Positions 42,252 through 51,819 are shown, counted from the stretch's first letter. The stretch is DNA of 64,000 nucleotides from Streptomyces endocoffeicus (GCF_016741935.1 NZ_JAERRG010000001.1:1-64000), one strand, 5' to 3'. Notes: generated by a model from the sequence alone, not told the origin. Numbers and translations are program-made.

Positions 42252-43373
42252 TCAGTAGAAGCGGCGGACGAAGACGTCCGACTTGCCGTTGGTGTCGCCG
42301 GGCACGATGTCGTCGGCCGTGGAATGGAAGACCACGTCGCGCCCATCGGCGCTGACCGCGTCGGTCCCGGCCGAGGCGGGCTGGTTCGAGACGATCTCGT
42401 CGGTGCCCGTCTCCAGGTCGCGCAGTGTGAGCGACGGTCCGTTCGTGTCGTGTGGGGCGTACAGCAGATAGCGGCCGGTGGGATCGATGGCCACGCCCCG
42501 CACGTTCGGCACCAGTTGGTCGGTGCCCGAGCTCTCGTCGTGGATGTAGGTGTCGGAGCCCGAGAGGTAGACGACCTTGCTGCCGTCCTTGCTGAGCTGG
42601 ACGAGTGTCGCCGCCTTGGACGGGCCCTCGATCGGGCCGGAGGAGGTGTCGTCGGTCCGGTCCCACACGAAGACGTCCTCCGCCTGGCCGTCCTGGTAGG
42701 CGACGAAACGGCCGTCGCCGCTGATGGACGGCCGGGCCGAGGCGGTGTGGCCGAACTCGGCGACGGTCTCCGTGGTACCGGCGCGCCAGTCCCGTACCTC
42801 GATGCGCTGCCGGGAGGGCGGTCGATTGAAGGTGGCGACCTGGGCGATGTAGCGGCCGCCCGCGCTCAGCGACGGCTGGCTGCAGCTGAGGCCCGGGCAG
42901 TTGATGCCGATCGTGCTTCCCGAGCTCACCTGAGACAGAAAGGACTTCGTGTCTCTCTGCAACAGCCCCCAAAAGGCGACGTATTGCCCGTCATCGCTGA
43001 TCACCGGGCCCTGATTCGTTGGGGTGATGCTGCTCATCAGCGTGGTCTGGCCCGCCCCCTGGTCGCGGACGAACACCCTTTCCCATGTCACCGGGTTGGC
43101 GGGCGTGAGGTTCTTCGCCAACGACGAGAAGGCGATACGTCGGCCGTCGGTCGTGATCGTGGCGCCGACGGAGTCGCCGTCGCCCTGGGTGCCGTCGGTC
43201 GCGACGCTGATCCGCTCGACCCCGGCTCCGCTGTCGCTCGCGACGCCCGGCACGGTCATGGGCTCAGCCGAAGCGGCTCCGGGCAGCACCGTCGTAACCG
43301 CGCAGACCACGACCGCCGCGCTTAAGGCGGCCCGCACACATCTGGTGGCGCTCCAGTTTGCGTTTCCCCTCAT
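42252..43373 (-). CDS. Secreted WD40/TolB-like beta-propeller protein
   Basis: A 373-residue exported protein. A signal peptide spans residues 1 to about 38 (basic start, hydrophobic core A-A-L-S-A-A-V-V-V-C-A-V, cleavage after G-A-A-S-A). The rest is a series of TolB/PD40-like repeats: G-R-R-I-A-F-S-S, G-Q-Y-V-A-F-W, G-R-Y-I-A-Q-V, G-R-F-V-A-Y-Q-D-G, G-S-K-V-V-Y-L-S, G-R-Y-L-L-Y-A and G-R-D-V-V-F-H-S. That is about six to seven blades. No catalytic motif is visible. The ATG at 43373 has GGGGGG upstream. It probably mediates binding outside the cell; its role is unknown. Confidence 0.85.
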   Translation of the reverse strand: MRGNANWSATRCVRAALSAAVVVCAVTTVLPGAASAEPMTVPGVASDSGAGVERISVATDGTQGDGDSVGATITTDGRRIAFSSLAKNLTPANPVTWERVFVRDQGAGQTTLMSSITPTNQGPVISDDGQYVAFWGLLQRDTKSFLSQVSSGSTIGINCPGLSCSQPSLSAGGRYIAQVATFNRPPSRQRIEVRDWRAGTTETVAEFGHTASARPSISGDGRFVAYQDGQAEDVFVWDRTDDTSSGPIEGPSKAATLVQLSKDGSKVVYLSGSDTYIHDESSGTDQLVPNVRGVAIDPTGRYLLYAPHDTNGPSLTLRDLETGTDEIVSNQPASAGTDAVSADGRDVVFHSTADDIVPGDTNGKSDVFVRRFY

Positions 43374-43659
43374 TTTCCCCCCAGTCAGGACACGGTCTCT
43401 CCTCCAGTTCCCCACTGGAGGTCCGCAAGCATGGAACCGCGATGGCGCTGTGGGGACAATGCGCCACATGGCGTATTGAGAGGCGCGGTTTCGGCCATGT
43501 GAGAGCCGCCTCGACGAGGCACCGGGTGCCCGAGCGCCAGAACATGGCGCCGGTGCGCTTCACGCCGTCCAAGTCCCGGCCGGTCAGAATCCGGCCGATG
43601 CCGAACATGAGATATTCGGCGGACTCCTCCGCCTGCTTGTCGAACTTTGTCCGTGCCAT
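43374..43659 (-). CDS. Possible short unrecognised protein
   Basis: From the ATG at 43659 the frame gives M-A-R-T-K-F-D-K-Q-A-E-E-S-A-E-Y-L-M-F-G-I-G, a plausible N-terminus. It stays open past the start of the beta-propeller gene to 43264, overlapping it in another frame. Only the first 40-50 residues look protein-like, so it may be a truncated remnant. No family was recognised. The remaining sequence to 43995 shows no gene. Confidence 0.25.
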
Positions 43660-43994
43660 CGGCCGTGCCCTTTTCGGTGTGCCTCCAGGCACCACACACC
43701 CGGAAGCGCACACCGACGGTAAAAGCGCCGGCCCGCGGACAGAGGGTGCGGGATGACCAGGCCGGTGCCCGGGGCAGCCGCCGTCAGCGATGGTGACGGT
43801 GTGGTGCCGGGCAGGGGTGGCCGACCACCACGACCAGTCGGCCCGGTGAACGGGGCTATCCAGGAAGGACGCGGTGATCACACCAGCCGCACGGTGATCA
43901 CCCATCGAGGTGAGGGCCGACAGGCGCGTTGTCCATCGAGCTGTTGACCCGGTCAGTACACGTTCGAAGTCCCAGCAACTGAGTCGCTGGGTTT

Positions 43995-44969
43995 CTACGC
44001 CGGCATGGTGTCCGAGGAAGCCGGGCCGGCGACGCGGAGTACGAGCTTGGTTCCGCCGGTGAGGCCCCTTGAGGACCGGTCGAAGGCGCCGGGGCCCTCA
44101 TCAAGGGGAAGTACCTCCGTGGGCAGGTCGAGTACGCCGTCGCGAAGCCGGCCGGCGAGGACAGCGAGAGTCTCCGCGTCCGGACGGACGTAGAGATCGG
44201 TCGTAGTGAGTTCAGCGCTCGCGGCCGGGGCGTCCGAGGTAATGGAGCACAGCCGGCCACCCGGGCGGACGAGTTCCCCGGCGGTGGCGGCCGTTCCGGG
44301 GGCTGCGGCGAGCGCCGCGTCGAAGACGCGACCGACCTCGCGCGGCCAGGCGGGGCGGCGGTAGTCGATGACGTCTGTCGCGCCCAGTCGGCGCAGCCGG
44401 TCAAAGGATCGGGGAGACGCCGTCGCCGTCACATGGACTCCGGCCGCGACCGCGAGTTGCAGGACGAGGGCTCCGGTCACTCCCGCCCCGTTCGTCACCA
44501 GCAGGTGCATGCCGCTGGACAGATCCAACCAGTCCAAAGCCTGACAGGCGGTCAGGCCATTGACGGGGAGGGCCGCCGCACGCGCCGGGTCCAGACCTTC
44601 GGGCAGAGGCGCCGCGTCCGCGGCTCGCAGCAGCACCTGCTCGGCCCACAAGCCGCTGTGACCGGGCAGCGGAGCACCGTGGGCCAGCACCAGGTCACCC
44701 ACGGCAGGGGCCGTGACATCCGGTCCCACGGCAACGACACGACCTGCGCCCTCCACCCCGAGGGCCGCCGGAAGGCGCAGGCCCACGTCCCATTCACCGG
44801 AGGCAGGCAGCAGGTCCCAGGGGCCGACCCCGGCGGCCAGGACGTCGAGCAAGATCTGGCCCGGCCCGGGTGACTGGGGCCTGGGCAGCCGTAGCGACTG
44901 GACCTGACCGGACACTTCGGCGACCCCGCAGGCCCGCATCCGTGCATCAGCTGACTCCGACTGCGGCAT
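43995..44969 (-). CDS. Zinc-independent quinone-oxidoreductase-like MDR protein
   Basis: A 324-residue medium-chain dehydrogenase/reductase. The N-terminal GroES-like fold has P-G-P-G-Q-I-L-L-D-V-L-A-A-G-V-G-P-W-D. The NADPH site is L-L-V-T-N-G-A-G-V-T-G-A-L-V-L-Q. Structural-zinc cysteines are absent, as in NADPH:quinone oxidoreductases. The ATG at 44969 follows CGGAGGCGTC; an earlier in-frame ATG lacks such a site. It probably reduces quinones or enones. No operon partner is visible. Confidence 0.87.
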   Translation of the reverse strand: MPQSESADARMRACGVAEVSGQVQSLRLPRPQSPGPGQILLDVLAAGVGPWDLLPASGEWDVGLRLPAALGVEGAGRVVAVGPDVTAPAVGDLVLAHGAPLPGHSGLWAEQVLLRAADAAPLPEGLDPARAAALPVNGLTACQALDWLDLSSGMHLLVTNGAGVTGALVLQLAVAAGVHVTATASPRSFDRLRRLGATDVIDYRRPAWPREVGRVFDAALAAAPGTAATAGELVRPGGRLCSITSDAPAASAELTTTDLYVRPDAETLAVLAGRLRDGVLDLPTEVLPLDEGPGAFDRSSRGLTGGTKLVLRVAGPASSDTMPA

Positions 44970-45189
44970 GACGCCTCCGGGGAGAATGGACTCCACCCGA
45001 GTGTGCACTGCCGGCTGACGCGGCGTCGGTCGCCACGCGCATCAGCGGTGAAGCGTCTCACCCCAAACGGCTGAGCCGGCATCCTCCATCAGTTACAGGA
45101 CAGCACATAGCGCACCGGGTCCGGATAGAACGCGGACGGCGCACTGGTCGTTGCCCCGTTCACTCTGTCGAAGGGCAGCGAACTTCGAC

Positions 45190-45313
45190 ACACTGCGAGG
45201 CCGAGGAGTCACTGCTCCCGGAGACCCGCGAGACCGCCCTGCGGGCCAGGATCAACGCATTCGTCGAGCAGCACCTCGCCGACCCAGCCATCGCCCCACG
45301 CCGGAGGCCCGGG
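45190..45313 (+). pseudogene. AraC-type regulator fragment
   Basis: A frame reads E-E-S-L-L-P-E-T-R-E-T-A-L-R-A-R-I-N-A-F-V-E-Q-H-L-A-D-P, the linker and first helix of an AraC-like DNA-binding domain, and then breaks off. The helix-turn-helix proper is gone. Confidence 0.55.
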
Positions 45314-45535
45314 GGGCGGGGCTGAAGGCGTCCACAGCTACGCGGCGGGCTCGGCGTCTTTGTCCCGGACAACTGCTCTGGCCAGCCCGGACATGTTCAG
45401 GTTGTCCCGGACGCCCGGGGGTCCTTGCTGGCAGGGATCCGCCTGGGAACAGTGGGTGTCATCGACGACCCGGCACATCATCCCGTTCTGGTCTGTCCGC
45501 GTGTCGAGCCGAAACCGGTCCGGGTCGCACCCGGG

Positions 45536-45820
45536 TCACAGAAACCTGGCGCCTACGGACGGCGTGCACGGATCGTCAAAGCCCGCATCGAAGAGAGGAA
45601 TGCCTATGTGCCGCATCAAGGGGCGGTCCACGAAGACGGGCCGGGTCGGCTTCCGCAGGAACATCGCGGAGCCGGCCCAGCCCGTCTTCACGTACGGCTC
45701 GGCCCAGTACCGGTCCAGCGCGGTGAGGTCCTTCTCGACGAACAGTTCTCGCATCGCGGTGACCACGATCTCGATGCTGCGCTGGGCCTGATCGTTTTCA
45801 CTGATGGTGTTTTCGGTCAT
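45536..45820 (-). pseudogene. SnoaL/NTF2-like protein fragment
   Basis: The ATG at 45820 opens a frame with I-V-V-T-A-M-R-E-L-F-V-E-K-D-L-T-A-L-D-R-Y-W-A-E-P-Y, the N-terminus of a SnoaL-like (NTF2-fold) protein. It changes to unrelated sequence after about 45 residues. The usual 130-residue cone fold cannot form. The start lies 2 bases past the stop of the preceding MoaF-like fragment, so they were once an operon. Confidence 0.6.
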
Positions 45821-45822
45821 GG

Positions 45823-45977
45823 TCACGCCTCCGTGATGGTTCCGACGAAGTGGTAGAGGATGCCGTCGACGGTGACGTTGGAGTACAGCGTCGCGTTGGC
45901 GAAGTCCTCCACATGGGTCACGGTGGCGCCGCTGGCCTCAGTCCAGGAGTTCAGGTAGACGCCGTCGCGGATCTACC
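45823..45977 (-). pseudogene. MoaF-like domain fragment
   Basis: The minus-strand frame ending at 45823 reads V-Y-L-N-S-W-T-E-A-S-G-A-T-V-T-H-V-E-D-F, then L-Y-S-N-V-T-V-D-G. This resembles the C-terminal beta-barrel of MoaF-related proteins. An in-frame stop cuts it off at the 5' side. Confidence 0.55.
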
Positions 45978-46019
45978 AGGCCGATCGAGTCATCGAGGTA
46001 GGAGCACAGCAGCAGGAAC

Positions 46020-46416
46020 CTATCCGCTGTCGACCAGCGAGTTCGCGCCGATCATCGACTCCGTGGCCAGCAAGGCCCCGGTAGCCGCCGAGCACAAGGT
46101 CGACCTGTCGACGTCCATCAACCGCCGGTAGATGCCGGGGACCAGCGTGCCGTCGGTTCGATCGTCGTAGACGACAAGCTGGACGGGACGCCCGAGCAGT
46201 CCACCGCGGCTGTTGATGTCGTCGGTCCAGATCTTCTGCGCCGAGGAGGGCCGAACGCCCGTTGAGGCCGAGCGGGCCGGTCAGAGACATGCTCACTCCG
46301 ATCGTGATCGCCTCGTGCCGGTCGTTGGCTGCCGGGTACCGCAACGCGCGCTCCGAGTGAGCTGCGTCGTTTCCCGTGCCGCTTTCGTCTGGCGCGTCTG
46401 TGCCTGTGGCGGACAT
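46020..46416 (-). pseudogene. Branched-chain amino-acid-type ABC binding protein fragment
   Basis: From an ATG at 46416 one frame gives I-T-I-G-V-S-M-S-L-T-G-P-L-G-L-N-G. After a shift near 46250 the other gives K-I-W-T-D-D-I-N-S-R-G-G-L-L-G-R-P-V-Q, then V-Y-D-D-R-T-D-G-T-L-V. These are the opening segments of a Peripla_BP_6 (LivJ/amide-urea-type) binding protein. It ends in a stop at 46020 after about 130 residues of a normal 400. No signal peptide is left. Confidence 0.75.
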
Positions 46417-46548
46417 GACCATCCTTGCGATGTTTCTGCGCTTTTCTTCGTGGTGTGCGGTCGCCGACCGCTCGTTGAAACACTGGGAGGCGGGGCGAGC
46501 GCTCATGGCCGTGAGCGCTCGCCCCCTCCGGCTCAGCAGCGGCCAGCG

Positions 46549-47211
46549 CTACACGCCAGCACCATCGGCGGTGGGTGTGGCCAGCAGCTGCAGCTCCCAG
46601 GCGAGCGCGATCCCGGTACCGCCACCGTGGTCGAAGAGAACCTGCGCGAGCGCGTCGGTCGTTGACTCGCGAGCCCAGTCGCGCTGCCATTCGCTGATCA
46701 CGGCCATCCAGGTGATGGGCACCACGCCGGCCTGCTCCATGCGACGCACCGCCATGTCGTGCGTCTCGGCGCTGGCCCCGCCGCAGGCGTCCGTGACGAC
46801 GAAGACGTCGTACCCCTCACCCAGTGCATGGATGGCGGGCATGGCGACGCAGACCTCCGTCCACAGCCCGGCAATGATCAGCTTCTTGCGCCCCGTTCGC
46901 TCCACGACGTCGACGACGCGACGGTCTTCCCAGGTGTTGATGAACGTGCGGTTGATCGGCTTCTGGTCCGGAAAGACGTCCTGGAGGCCCTTGATGAGGT
47001 AGCCGCCACGTTCTTCTATCACCGTGGTCAGCACCGTGGGGACGTCGAACGCCTTCGCGGCCTTGGCCAGGCCGACGACGTTGTTGACGATCATGGTTGA
47101 TTCGTGGCTGTTGAGATTGGCGAACTGGAAGGGCTGGTGGTCGATGAGCACCAGGACGCTCTCCTCGGGGGTGAGCAGTGCTTCGAGTCCGGCTTTTGCA
47201 GTGCGTGTCAT
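46549..47211 (-). CDS. Isochorismatase-family cysteine hydrolase (YcaC-like)
   Basis: A 220-residue isochorismatase-fold hydrolase. The catalytic Cys121 is in G-L-W-T-E-V-C-V-A-M-P and Asp24 in V-L-I-D-H-Q. Lys84 lies in the expected window for the third catalytic residue. The pattern T-V-I-E-E-R-G-G and R-T-F-I-N-T-W-E-D fits YcaC-type members rather than true isochorismatases. The family hydrolyses amides, carbamates or ureides; the substrate is unknown. The C-terminal 20 residues are unlike the family core. It is the only intact gene in a stretch of fragments. Confidence 0.87.
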   Translation of the reverse strand: MTRTAKAGLEALLTPEESVLVLIDHQPFQFANLNSHESTMIVNNVVGLAKAAKAFDVPTVLTTVIEERGGYLIKGLQDVFPDQKPINRTFINTWEDRRVVDVVERTGRKKLIIAGLWTEVCVAMPAIHALGEGYDVFVVTDACGGASAETHDMAVRRMEQAGVVPITWMAVISEWQRDWARESTTDALAQVLFDHGGGTGIALAWELQLLATPTADGAGV

Positions 47212-47254
47212 GATAATTCCTTCTGCGTGATGGTTGAGCGTTCGATGGTGAGAG

Positions 47255-47638
47255 TCAGAGCTGTTCGGGGGATGCCATCCCGTAGACGAACCGGCCGAGC
47301 CCGGACTGCGCGATTGCGAAGGTCGGGCCGGTCAGGCCTTCCTGAGTGGCGGCCATGCTCAGGTAGCCCAGGCGGACCGCGCCGTACCCGGCGTCGAGAC
47401 TGGGCTGCCTGACAAGGCGTTGGGCTTCGTCGTCACCGGACCACAGGTTGCTCGGCTGTACACGGGCGTCGGCGATCTGCCGGAAGAGAGAGGCGAAGTT
47501 GGTGTTGAAACGCCTTCGCCGTCGGCCCGCCCGTCACCGACCTCCACGCCCCAGCCGCGTCACCTGGTGCCCGGCACGTTCCCACAGGTCGGCCGGCCCG
47601 CCGCCGATGTTGCCTCGTCCGATCACGGTGATGTTCAT
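47255..47638 (-). pseudogene. NADP-oxidoreductase (F420-dependent reductase-like) remnant
   Basis: The ATG at 47638 opens M-N-I-T-V-I-G-R-G-N-I-G-G-G, a Rossmann start. A deletion then joins it to T-G-G-P-T-A-K-A-F in another frame, and a further shift gives F-A-S-L-F-R-Q-I-A-D-A-R-V-Q-P-S-N-L-W-S-G-D-D-E-A and E-G-L-T-G-P-T-F-A-I-A-Q-S-G-L-G-R-F, ending at 47255. At least two frame breaks and a lost middle segment make it non-functional. It lies 43 bases ahead of the isochorismatase gene on the same strand. Confidence 0.75.
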
Positions 47639-47823
47639 GCTTCTCTCCCTCCCGGGCTGATGTGCCACACAGACCGGTCACGTCAACCGAGACCGGATCC
47701 GACCAGGCTCGGCCAGACTCGACGGGGCAGGTGGGAACGTCCCCCGTGGCATGAAACGACGCTACGGCGGCCATCCGGCGGGCGTCCAAGACTTGTCCGG
47801 ACGCCGGGCAATAGGATTCGTCT

Positions 47824-48753
47824 ATGGATGTCAGCCCCCGCGTCCTCCGCTACTTCATGGCCGTAGCCGAGGAACTCCACTTCGGCCGCGCAGCCACGCG
47901 TCTCTACATCTCCCAGCCGTCCCTGAGTCATCAGATCCGCAAGCTGGAGGAGACCCTCGAAACCCCGCTCTTTGTGCGTTCGAGCCGTCGGGTGCAGCTC
48001 ACCGCGGCGGGCCGGACGCTGGTTCGCGAGGCACCGATAGCGCTAGCTGCGCTGGAGCAAGCCGTGCAGCTCACCCGGCGGGCCGGGGCAGGGATCGCGA
48101 CGACGATTCGGTTGGGCTATACGCCGGTCACGAGCTTCGACACGCTCACGGTGCTTCTGGATGCTCTCCAGGAAGACCACCCCGACTTCACGGTCGATCC
48201 TCGAGAGTTCTTCAGCGCCGAGATTCCCGAACGGCTCTGTGCGGGCGACCTGGACATCGGTCTCGCCCTCTCACCGCAGCCGCTCGACGGGGTAGGTGGC
48301 GAGATTCTCCGTGAAGAGCCCGTTTCCGCGCTCCTCAGCACTCGCCACCGCCTCGCTGCCGCACCGACGATCCCGGTGACGGTCCTCCGCGACGAGACGC
48401 TGCAGCTGTTCCCTCGCCGTCTCGCACCGGCGTACTACGACGGCATCGTCGCCGCGTGCCACGAAGCAGGCTTCTCACCTAAGATTTGCGCGTTCGAGGA
48501 ACCGCCGGTAAACGCCATGCTCGCCCGGCTCTCCAGCGGACGCAATGTCGGCTTGGCCCCTACATCGTTCGCTGAGCACGCCGCGAAGGGCAATACCAGC
48601 ATCATTCGTCGCGATGTCGTCGATCCGTCGATCGTGGCAGAACTCTCGGTGCTATGGCCCACGAAGGATCCGTCGCCCGCCATTGCGAGCGTCCTCGCCA
48701 CCGCCCGGCGATGCGCTGAACACCATGGATGGCTACGCAGCCCCATCACATAG
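47824..48753 (+). CDS. LysR-family regulator
   Basis: A 309-residue LTTR. The helix-turn-helix is H-F-G-R-A-A-T-R-L-Y-I-S-Q-P-S-L-S-H-Q-I-R-K-L-E, followed by the effector domain from about residue 90 (I-R-L-G-Y-T-P-V-T-S). It is divergent from the broken NADP-oxidoreductase and isochorismatase pair, with a 185-base gap, and probably regulated them. No strong ribosome site precedes the ATG. Confidence 0.9.
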   Translation: MDVSPRVLRYFMAVAEELHFGRAATRLYISQPSLSHQIRKLEETLETPLFVRSSRRVQLTAAGRTLVREAPIALAALEQAVQLTRRAGAGIATTIRLGYTPVTSFDTLTVLLDALQEDHPDFTVDPREFFSAEIPERLCAGDLDIGLALSPQPLDGVGGEILREEPVSALLSTRHRLAAAPTIPVTVLRDETLQLFPRRLAPAYYDGIVAACHEAGFSPKICAFEEPPVNAMLARLSSGRNVGLAPTSFAEHAAKGNTSIIRRDVVDPSIVAELSVLWPTKDPSPAIASVLATARRCAEHHGWLRSPIT

Positions 48754-49049
48754 CGCCCGAAGTTACGGCCCGCAGCCTCGATCAGTCAGGACGGCTTTGA
48801 CCAGGTCAGTGATGCGCGTGGTGCTGCAGCGGAGTTCGCGACTGACCGACCGCCCGACGGGTCACCCTGTCGGCTCATCCAGGCTCGTCCAGGTAACTGC
48901 TTGAGTAGGTCGACCGCCTCCACCCGCCACCGATCGGGGGTGATGCGACGTGGGACCGCACTCCGTCCGTGCCGCAGGGAATGGCGGTATGGGCGGGAGA
49001 ACACTCTCTCACCGCCGTAAGCCGGAGGACACGGAGCAGGAGAGCGCGG
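48754..49049. other. Gap with no recognised gene
   Basis: About 296 bases between the LysR gene and the phosphatase. No frame shows a known motif, and no strong hairpin was found. Confidence 0.5.
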
Positions 49050-50192
49050 ATGGCGGACGAGGTGAGGGCCGGTGGCCGAGGAGCCGGTGGGCGCCGGGGC
49101 GTGGTAGGCGGGTCGGTAGGGGTGCGTGGCGGCTGGGCCGGGCTGCTGGTCATGGTCCCGGCGCTGCTGCTGATCGGCGGTGTGGTGTTGGACGTCTTCG
49201 GGCCGGTGCCGTACGCCGGGTTGCCCCTGCTGTCCGCCGGTCCGCTCGCGGCCTGCATGGTGCTGACGTTCCGGGGCGCGGTGATCACCGCGGTCGCCGC
49301 GTGTGTGCTGGTGGTGTGTGTGGATGTGCTGGTGAACCGCCCGCTGACGGCGCTCGTGGTGAACCTGCTGGACGTGGCGGTGATCAGCGCGATCGCGCTG
49401 TGGCTGAAGTGGGTGGTCCGGCGTCAGGGGCAGCGCTTCGCAGCGGTGCGCGCCGTGGCCGAGGTGGCGCAGCGGGCGGTCCTGCCACCGCCGCCCGCGC
49501 GGGTGGGGCCGGTGTCGGTGGCCACCCGCTACGAGTGTGCGCACGCGGAAGCGCTGATCGGCGGGGACTTCTACGCGGTGCGCAGTTCGCCGTTCGGGGT
49601 GCGGGCGCTGATCGGAGACGTACGGGGCAAGGGGCTGCCCGCCGTGTCCACCATGGCCGTGGCGACCAGCGCCTTCCGTGAGGCGGCGGAGCAGGCGGCG
49701 ACGTTGTGGGAGCTCGCGGAGTACATGGAGCGGGCCCTGGCCCGGTTCGCGGCGGACGTCGGCGACCAGCCGGACGCACTGGAGCAGTTCGCCACCGCCG
49801 TACTGGTCGAGGTCAGCGAAGAGGAGGGGCGGGCGCGGTTGCACCACCGCGGTCATCCACCGCCGTATCTGATCCGCGGAGGCCGGGTGACGTCGCTGGA
49901 GCCATCGACTCCGGGACTTCCCCTGGGCCTGGGGATGCCGGAGGGCGTCGGCGGGTCCGGCTGTGACACCTTCCCCTTCCGCCAGGGGGACTACCTGCTG
50001 CTGGTGACCGACGGCGTCACCGAGGCGCGCGACCGGCACGGGGCCTTCTACGAACCCCGTACGAGGCTGGCCGACCGGCGTTTCCGCACGGCGTCGGAGG
50101 TGGTGGACACACTCGTTGCCGATGTCACCGACTGGACCGGGGGTCGGCGACATGACGACATGGCGATCCTGGCCCTCACGCCGGTTCGCTGA
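49050..50192 (+). CDS. Membrane-anchored SpoIIE-type PP2C phosphatase
   Basis: A 380-residue protein. Three to four hydrophobic helices occupy residues 28-125. A SpoIIE/PP2C domain follows (about 150-378) with the metal Asp residues in I-G-G-D-F-Y, I-G-D-V-R-G-K-G, L-L-V-T-D-G-V-T-E-A and D-D-M-A-I-L. The ATG at 49050 has CAGGAGAG upstream; earlier in-frame starts are possible. Such Streptomyces proteins dephosphorylate anti-anti-sigma factors in stress signalling. No partner kinase or antagonist gene is nearby. Confidence 0.88.
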   Translation: MADEVRAGGRGAGGRRGVVGGSVGVRGGWAGLLVMVPALLLIGGVVLDVFGPVPYAGLPLLSAGPLAACMVLTFRGAVITAVAACVLVVCVDVLVNRPLTALVVNLLDVAVISAIALWLKWVVRRQGQRFAAVRAVAEVAQRAVLPPPPARVGPVSVATRYECAHAEALIGGDFYAVRSSPFGVRALIGDVRGKGLPAVSTMAVATSAFREAAEQAATLWELAEYMERALARFAADVGDQPDALEQFATAVLVEVSEEEGRARLHHRGHPPPYLIRGGRVTSLEPSTPGLPLGLGMPEGVGGSGCDTFPFRQGDYLLLVTDGVTEARDRHGAFYEPRTRLADRRFRTASEVVDTLVADVTDWTGGRRHDDMAILALTPVR

Positions 50193-50599
50193 GAGGGAAA
50201 CACAGGGGCGACGCCGGCACAGGTGCTCGTCGCGGGTGGCGAATGGCCGCGGTTCATTACGCCTTCCTAGGCGGCCCCAGCCCTCTACGGCGGCCTGGGT
50301 GGCCTGCCCGTCCCTTCGGTCTCCGTCGATACGGATCGGGCCCGGGCACACCCGTCGAGCCCACGGGTGAGGCGAGCCCGCACGTCGGCAGCGACCTGCC
50401 AAGGGTCGCAGCAGGCCGGCGAGTCCGGCGACAGGCGGTCGATGTTCCGGTCCCCACCGGCCTCGGTAGTCCCCACCTCTGTAGCCGCGCCCTGATGACG
50501 CGATATCAGGGGCAGCGGTAGAGCGCGCGGGGGCACCCGCGGCGACGGCGACGCCGGCCGCCACCACCTGGCGCCCGGGGTCATCTCCCCCGGCTCCCG

Positions 50600-51080
50600 G
50601 CACGCCGGACACGCCGGCGCGCTCGGAGCCGATGCGCATCAGCGACGCCGCGTCGAGCACCGCGCCGTCGTATGCCGAGCGCCGGCTGCCGGCCGTCGCC
50701 CGGCACTGACCGTCCTGGGTGACCTCATCGCCGGCACGGGAACGGCGATGGAAGACGCAGTGTTCGGGGTGCTCGATACCGCCCGGCTCGAGGGCGCGGA
50801 GCCCACGAGGCCGGCGGTTGCCGGCGTGGCGGCCGCCGCAGCGGACCGCTTGCTGAGCGTCGCCCTCTCCCTTCGGGACGCCGCGACGGTCTACCACCGC
50901 TGGTCGACCCCCATCGGCCATGACTACGACCGTGACATCGCCGGTGAGCACCAGGCCCTGGTGGACGCGGTCATCGCACGGGACGCTGACGCCGCGTCCC
51001 GCCTTCTGGCCCAGCACATCGACCGGACATCCGCTTCCTTGCGCGCCGTGACCCATAGCGAGATCGAACACGCCGGATGA
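50600..51080 (+). pseudogene. GntR/FadR-type regulator remnant (FCD domain)
   Basis: The 3' part (50748-51080) encodes the end of an FCD effector domain: R-D-I-A-G-E-H-Q-A-L-V-D-A-V-I-A-R-D-A-D-A-A-S-R-L-L, then Q-H-I-D-R-T. Upstream, weaker similarity to the earlier FCD helices is broken by stops and frame changes, and no winged-helix domain is present. The stretch 50193-50600 shows nothing recognisable. Confidence 0.65.
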
Positions 51081-51163
51081 CGGAACGCGGACCGACCGCC
51101 GTCCTGCCGCAGGAAACCGGTGGCGTTCACGACCGGAGTGGCATCCGAGCCGGTCCGCCGCCG

Positions 51164-51769
51164 CTACGCGGTGGCGCGCACCGCGGCTTCGGTGAGGGTC
51201 GACGCCGTCCGTACCGCGCTGGAGACGGCCTCGTCGGGGTCGAGCCCGCACAGATCGGTGAGGGTGAAGAGGGCCTCGGCGCTCACGACCACCGCGAGGT
51301 CCCGCTTGAGCTGGGTGAAGGCGTCCGGGTCCGTCGCACCGAGCGTGTCCTCCAGCGGGAGGAGCGCGTGGTCGATGAGTCCGAAGCGGATGCCGGGGCG
51401 CGTGGTCACCGTCTGGGGCCGGGTGATGGTGGCGGCGATCATCGCCCGCACCGAGCCCTGGCGGGCGAGGATGCCGCGCAGCAGGAACTCGCAGGCGAAG
51501 GCGGTGCGTTCGACGGGATCGGCGGAGGCCGCGACCGGTGCGAGCGCTTCGGCGGGGGGCGGCCAGATGCCGGCCAGGGCCTCGCTGATCAGGGAGGGCA
51601 GGTCCGGGAAGTACCGGTAGGCGGTGGCCTCGGAGACCAGGGCCGCGCGGGCGATCGCGGGCATGGTCACTTCGGTGCCCGTGCCGATGAGTTCACGGGC
51701 GGCCGTCACGATCGCCGTCCGCGTGCGCCGCTTCTGGTTGGTGCGGCCGACACCCGTCTGCGCCGTCAT
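51164..51769 (-). CDS. TetR-family regulator
   Basis: A 201-residue TetR protein. The N-terminal helix-turn-helix is T-A-R-E-L-I-G-T-G-T-E-V-T-M-P-A-I-A-R-A-A, then V-S-E-A-T-A-Y-R-Y-F. A variable helical ligand domain follows. The ATG at 51769 is preceded by GGGAGGAG. It is divergent from the cupin and hydrolase pair. The 123-base gap holds two CATGAGAGTC copies, so repression of that pair and of itself is likely. Confidence 0.9.
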   Translation of the reverse strand: MTAQTGVGRTNQKRRTRTAIVTAARELIGTGTEVTMPAIARAALVSEATAYRYFPDLPSLISEALAGIWPPPAEALAPVAASADPVERTAFACEFLLRGILARQGSVRAMIAATITRPQTVTTRPGIRFGLIDHALLPLEDTLGATDPDAFTQLKRDLAVVVSAEALFTLTDLCGLDPDEAVSSAVRTASTLTEAAVRATA

Positions 51770-51819
51770 CACGCGACTCCTCCCGTCGATCCCTCCACAC
51801 AGTAGCAGTCTCCTCTCTT

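Noticed and set aside
43264..43373. Extension of the short frame starting at 43659 into the beta-propeller gene
   Set aside because: The signal peptide and ribosome site at 43373 support the propeller gene; the overlapping tail reads like noise.
48786..51251. An 821-codon open frame on the minus strand
   Set aside because: It runs antisense to the SpoIIE phosphatase, has Arg/His-rich low-complexity sequence typical of a high-GC shadow frame, and shows no domain.
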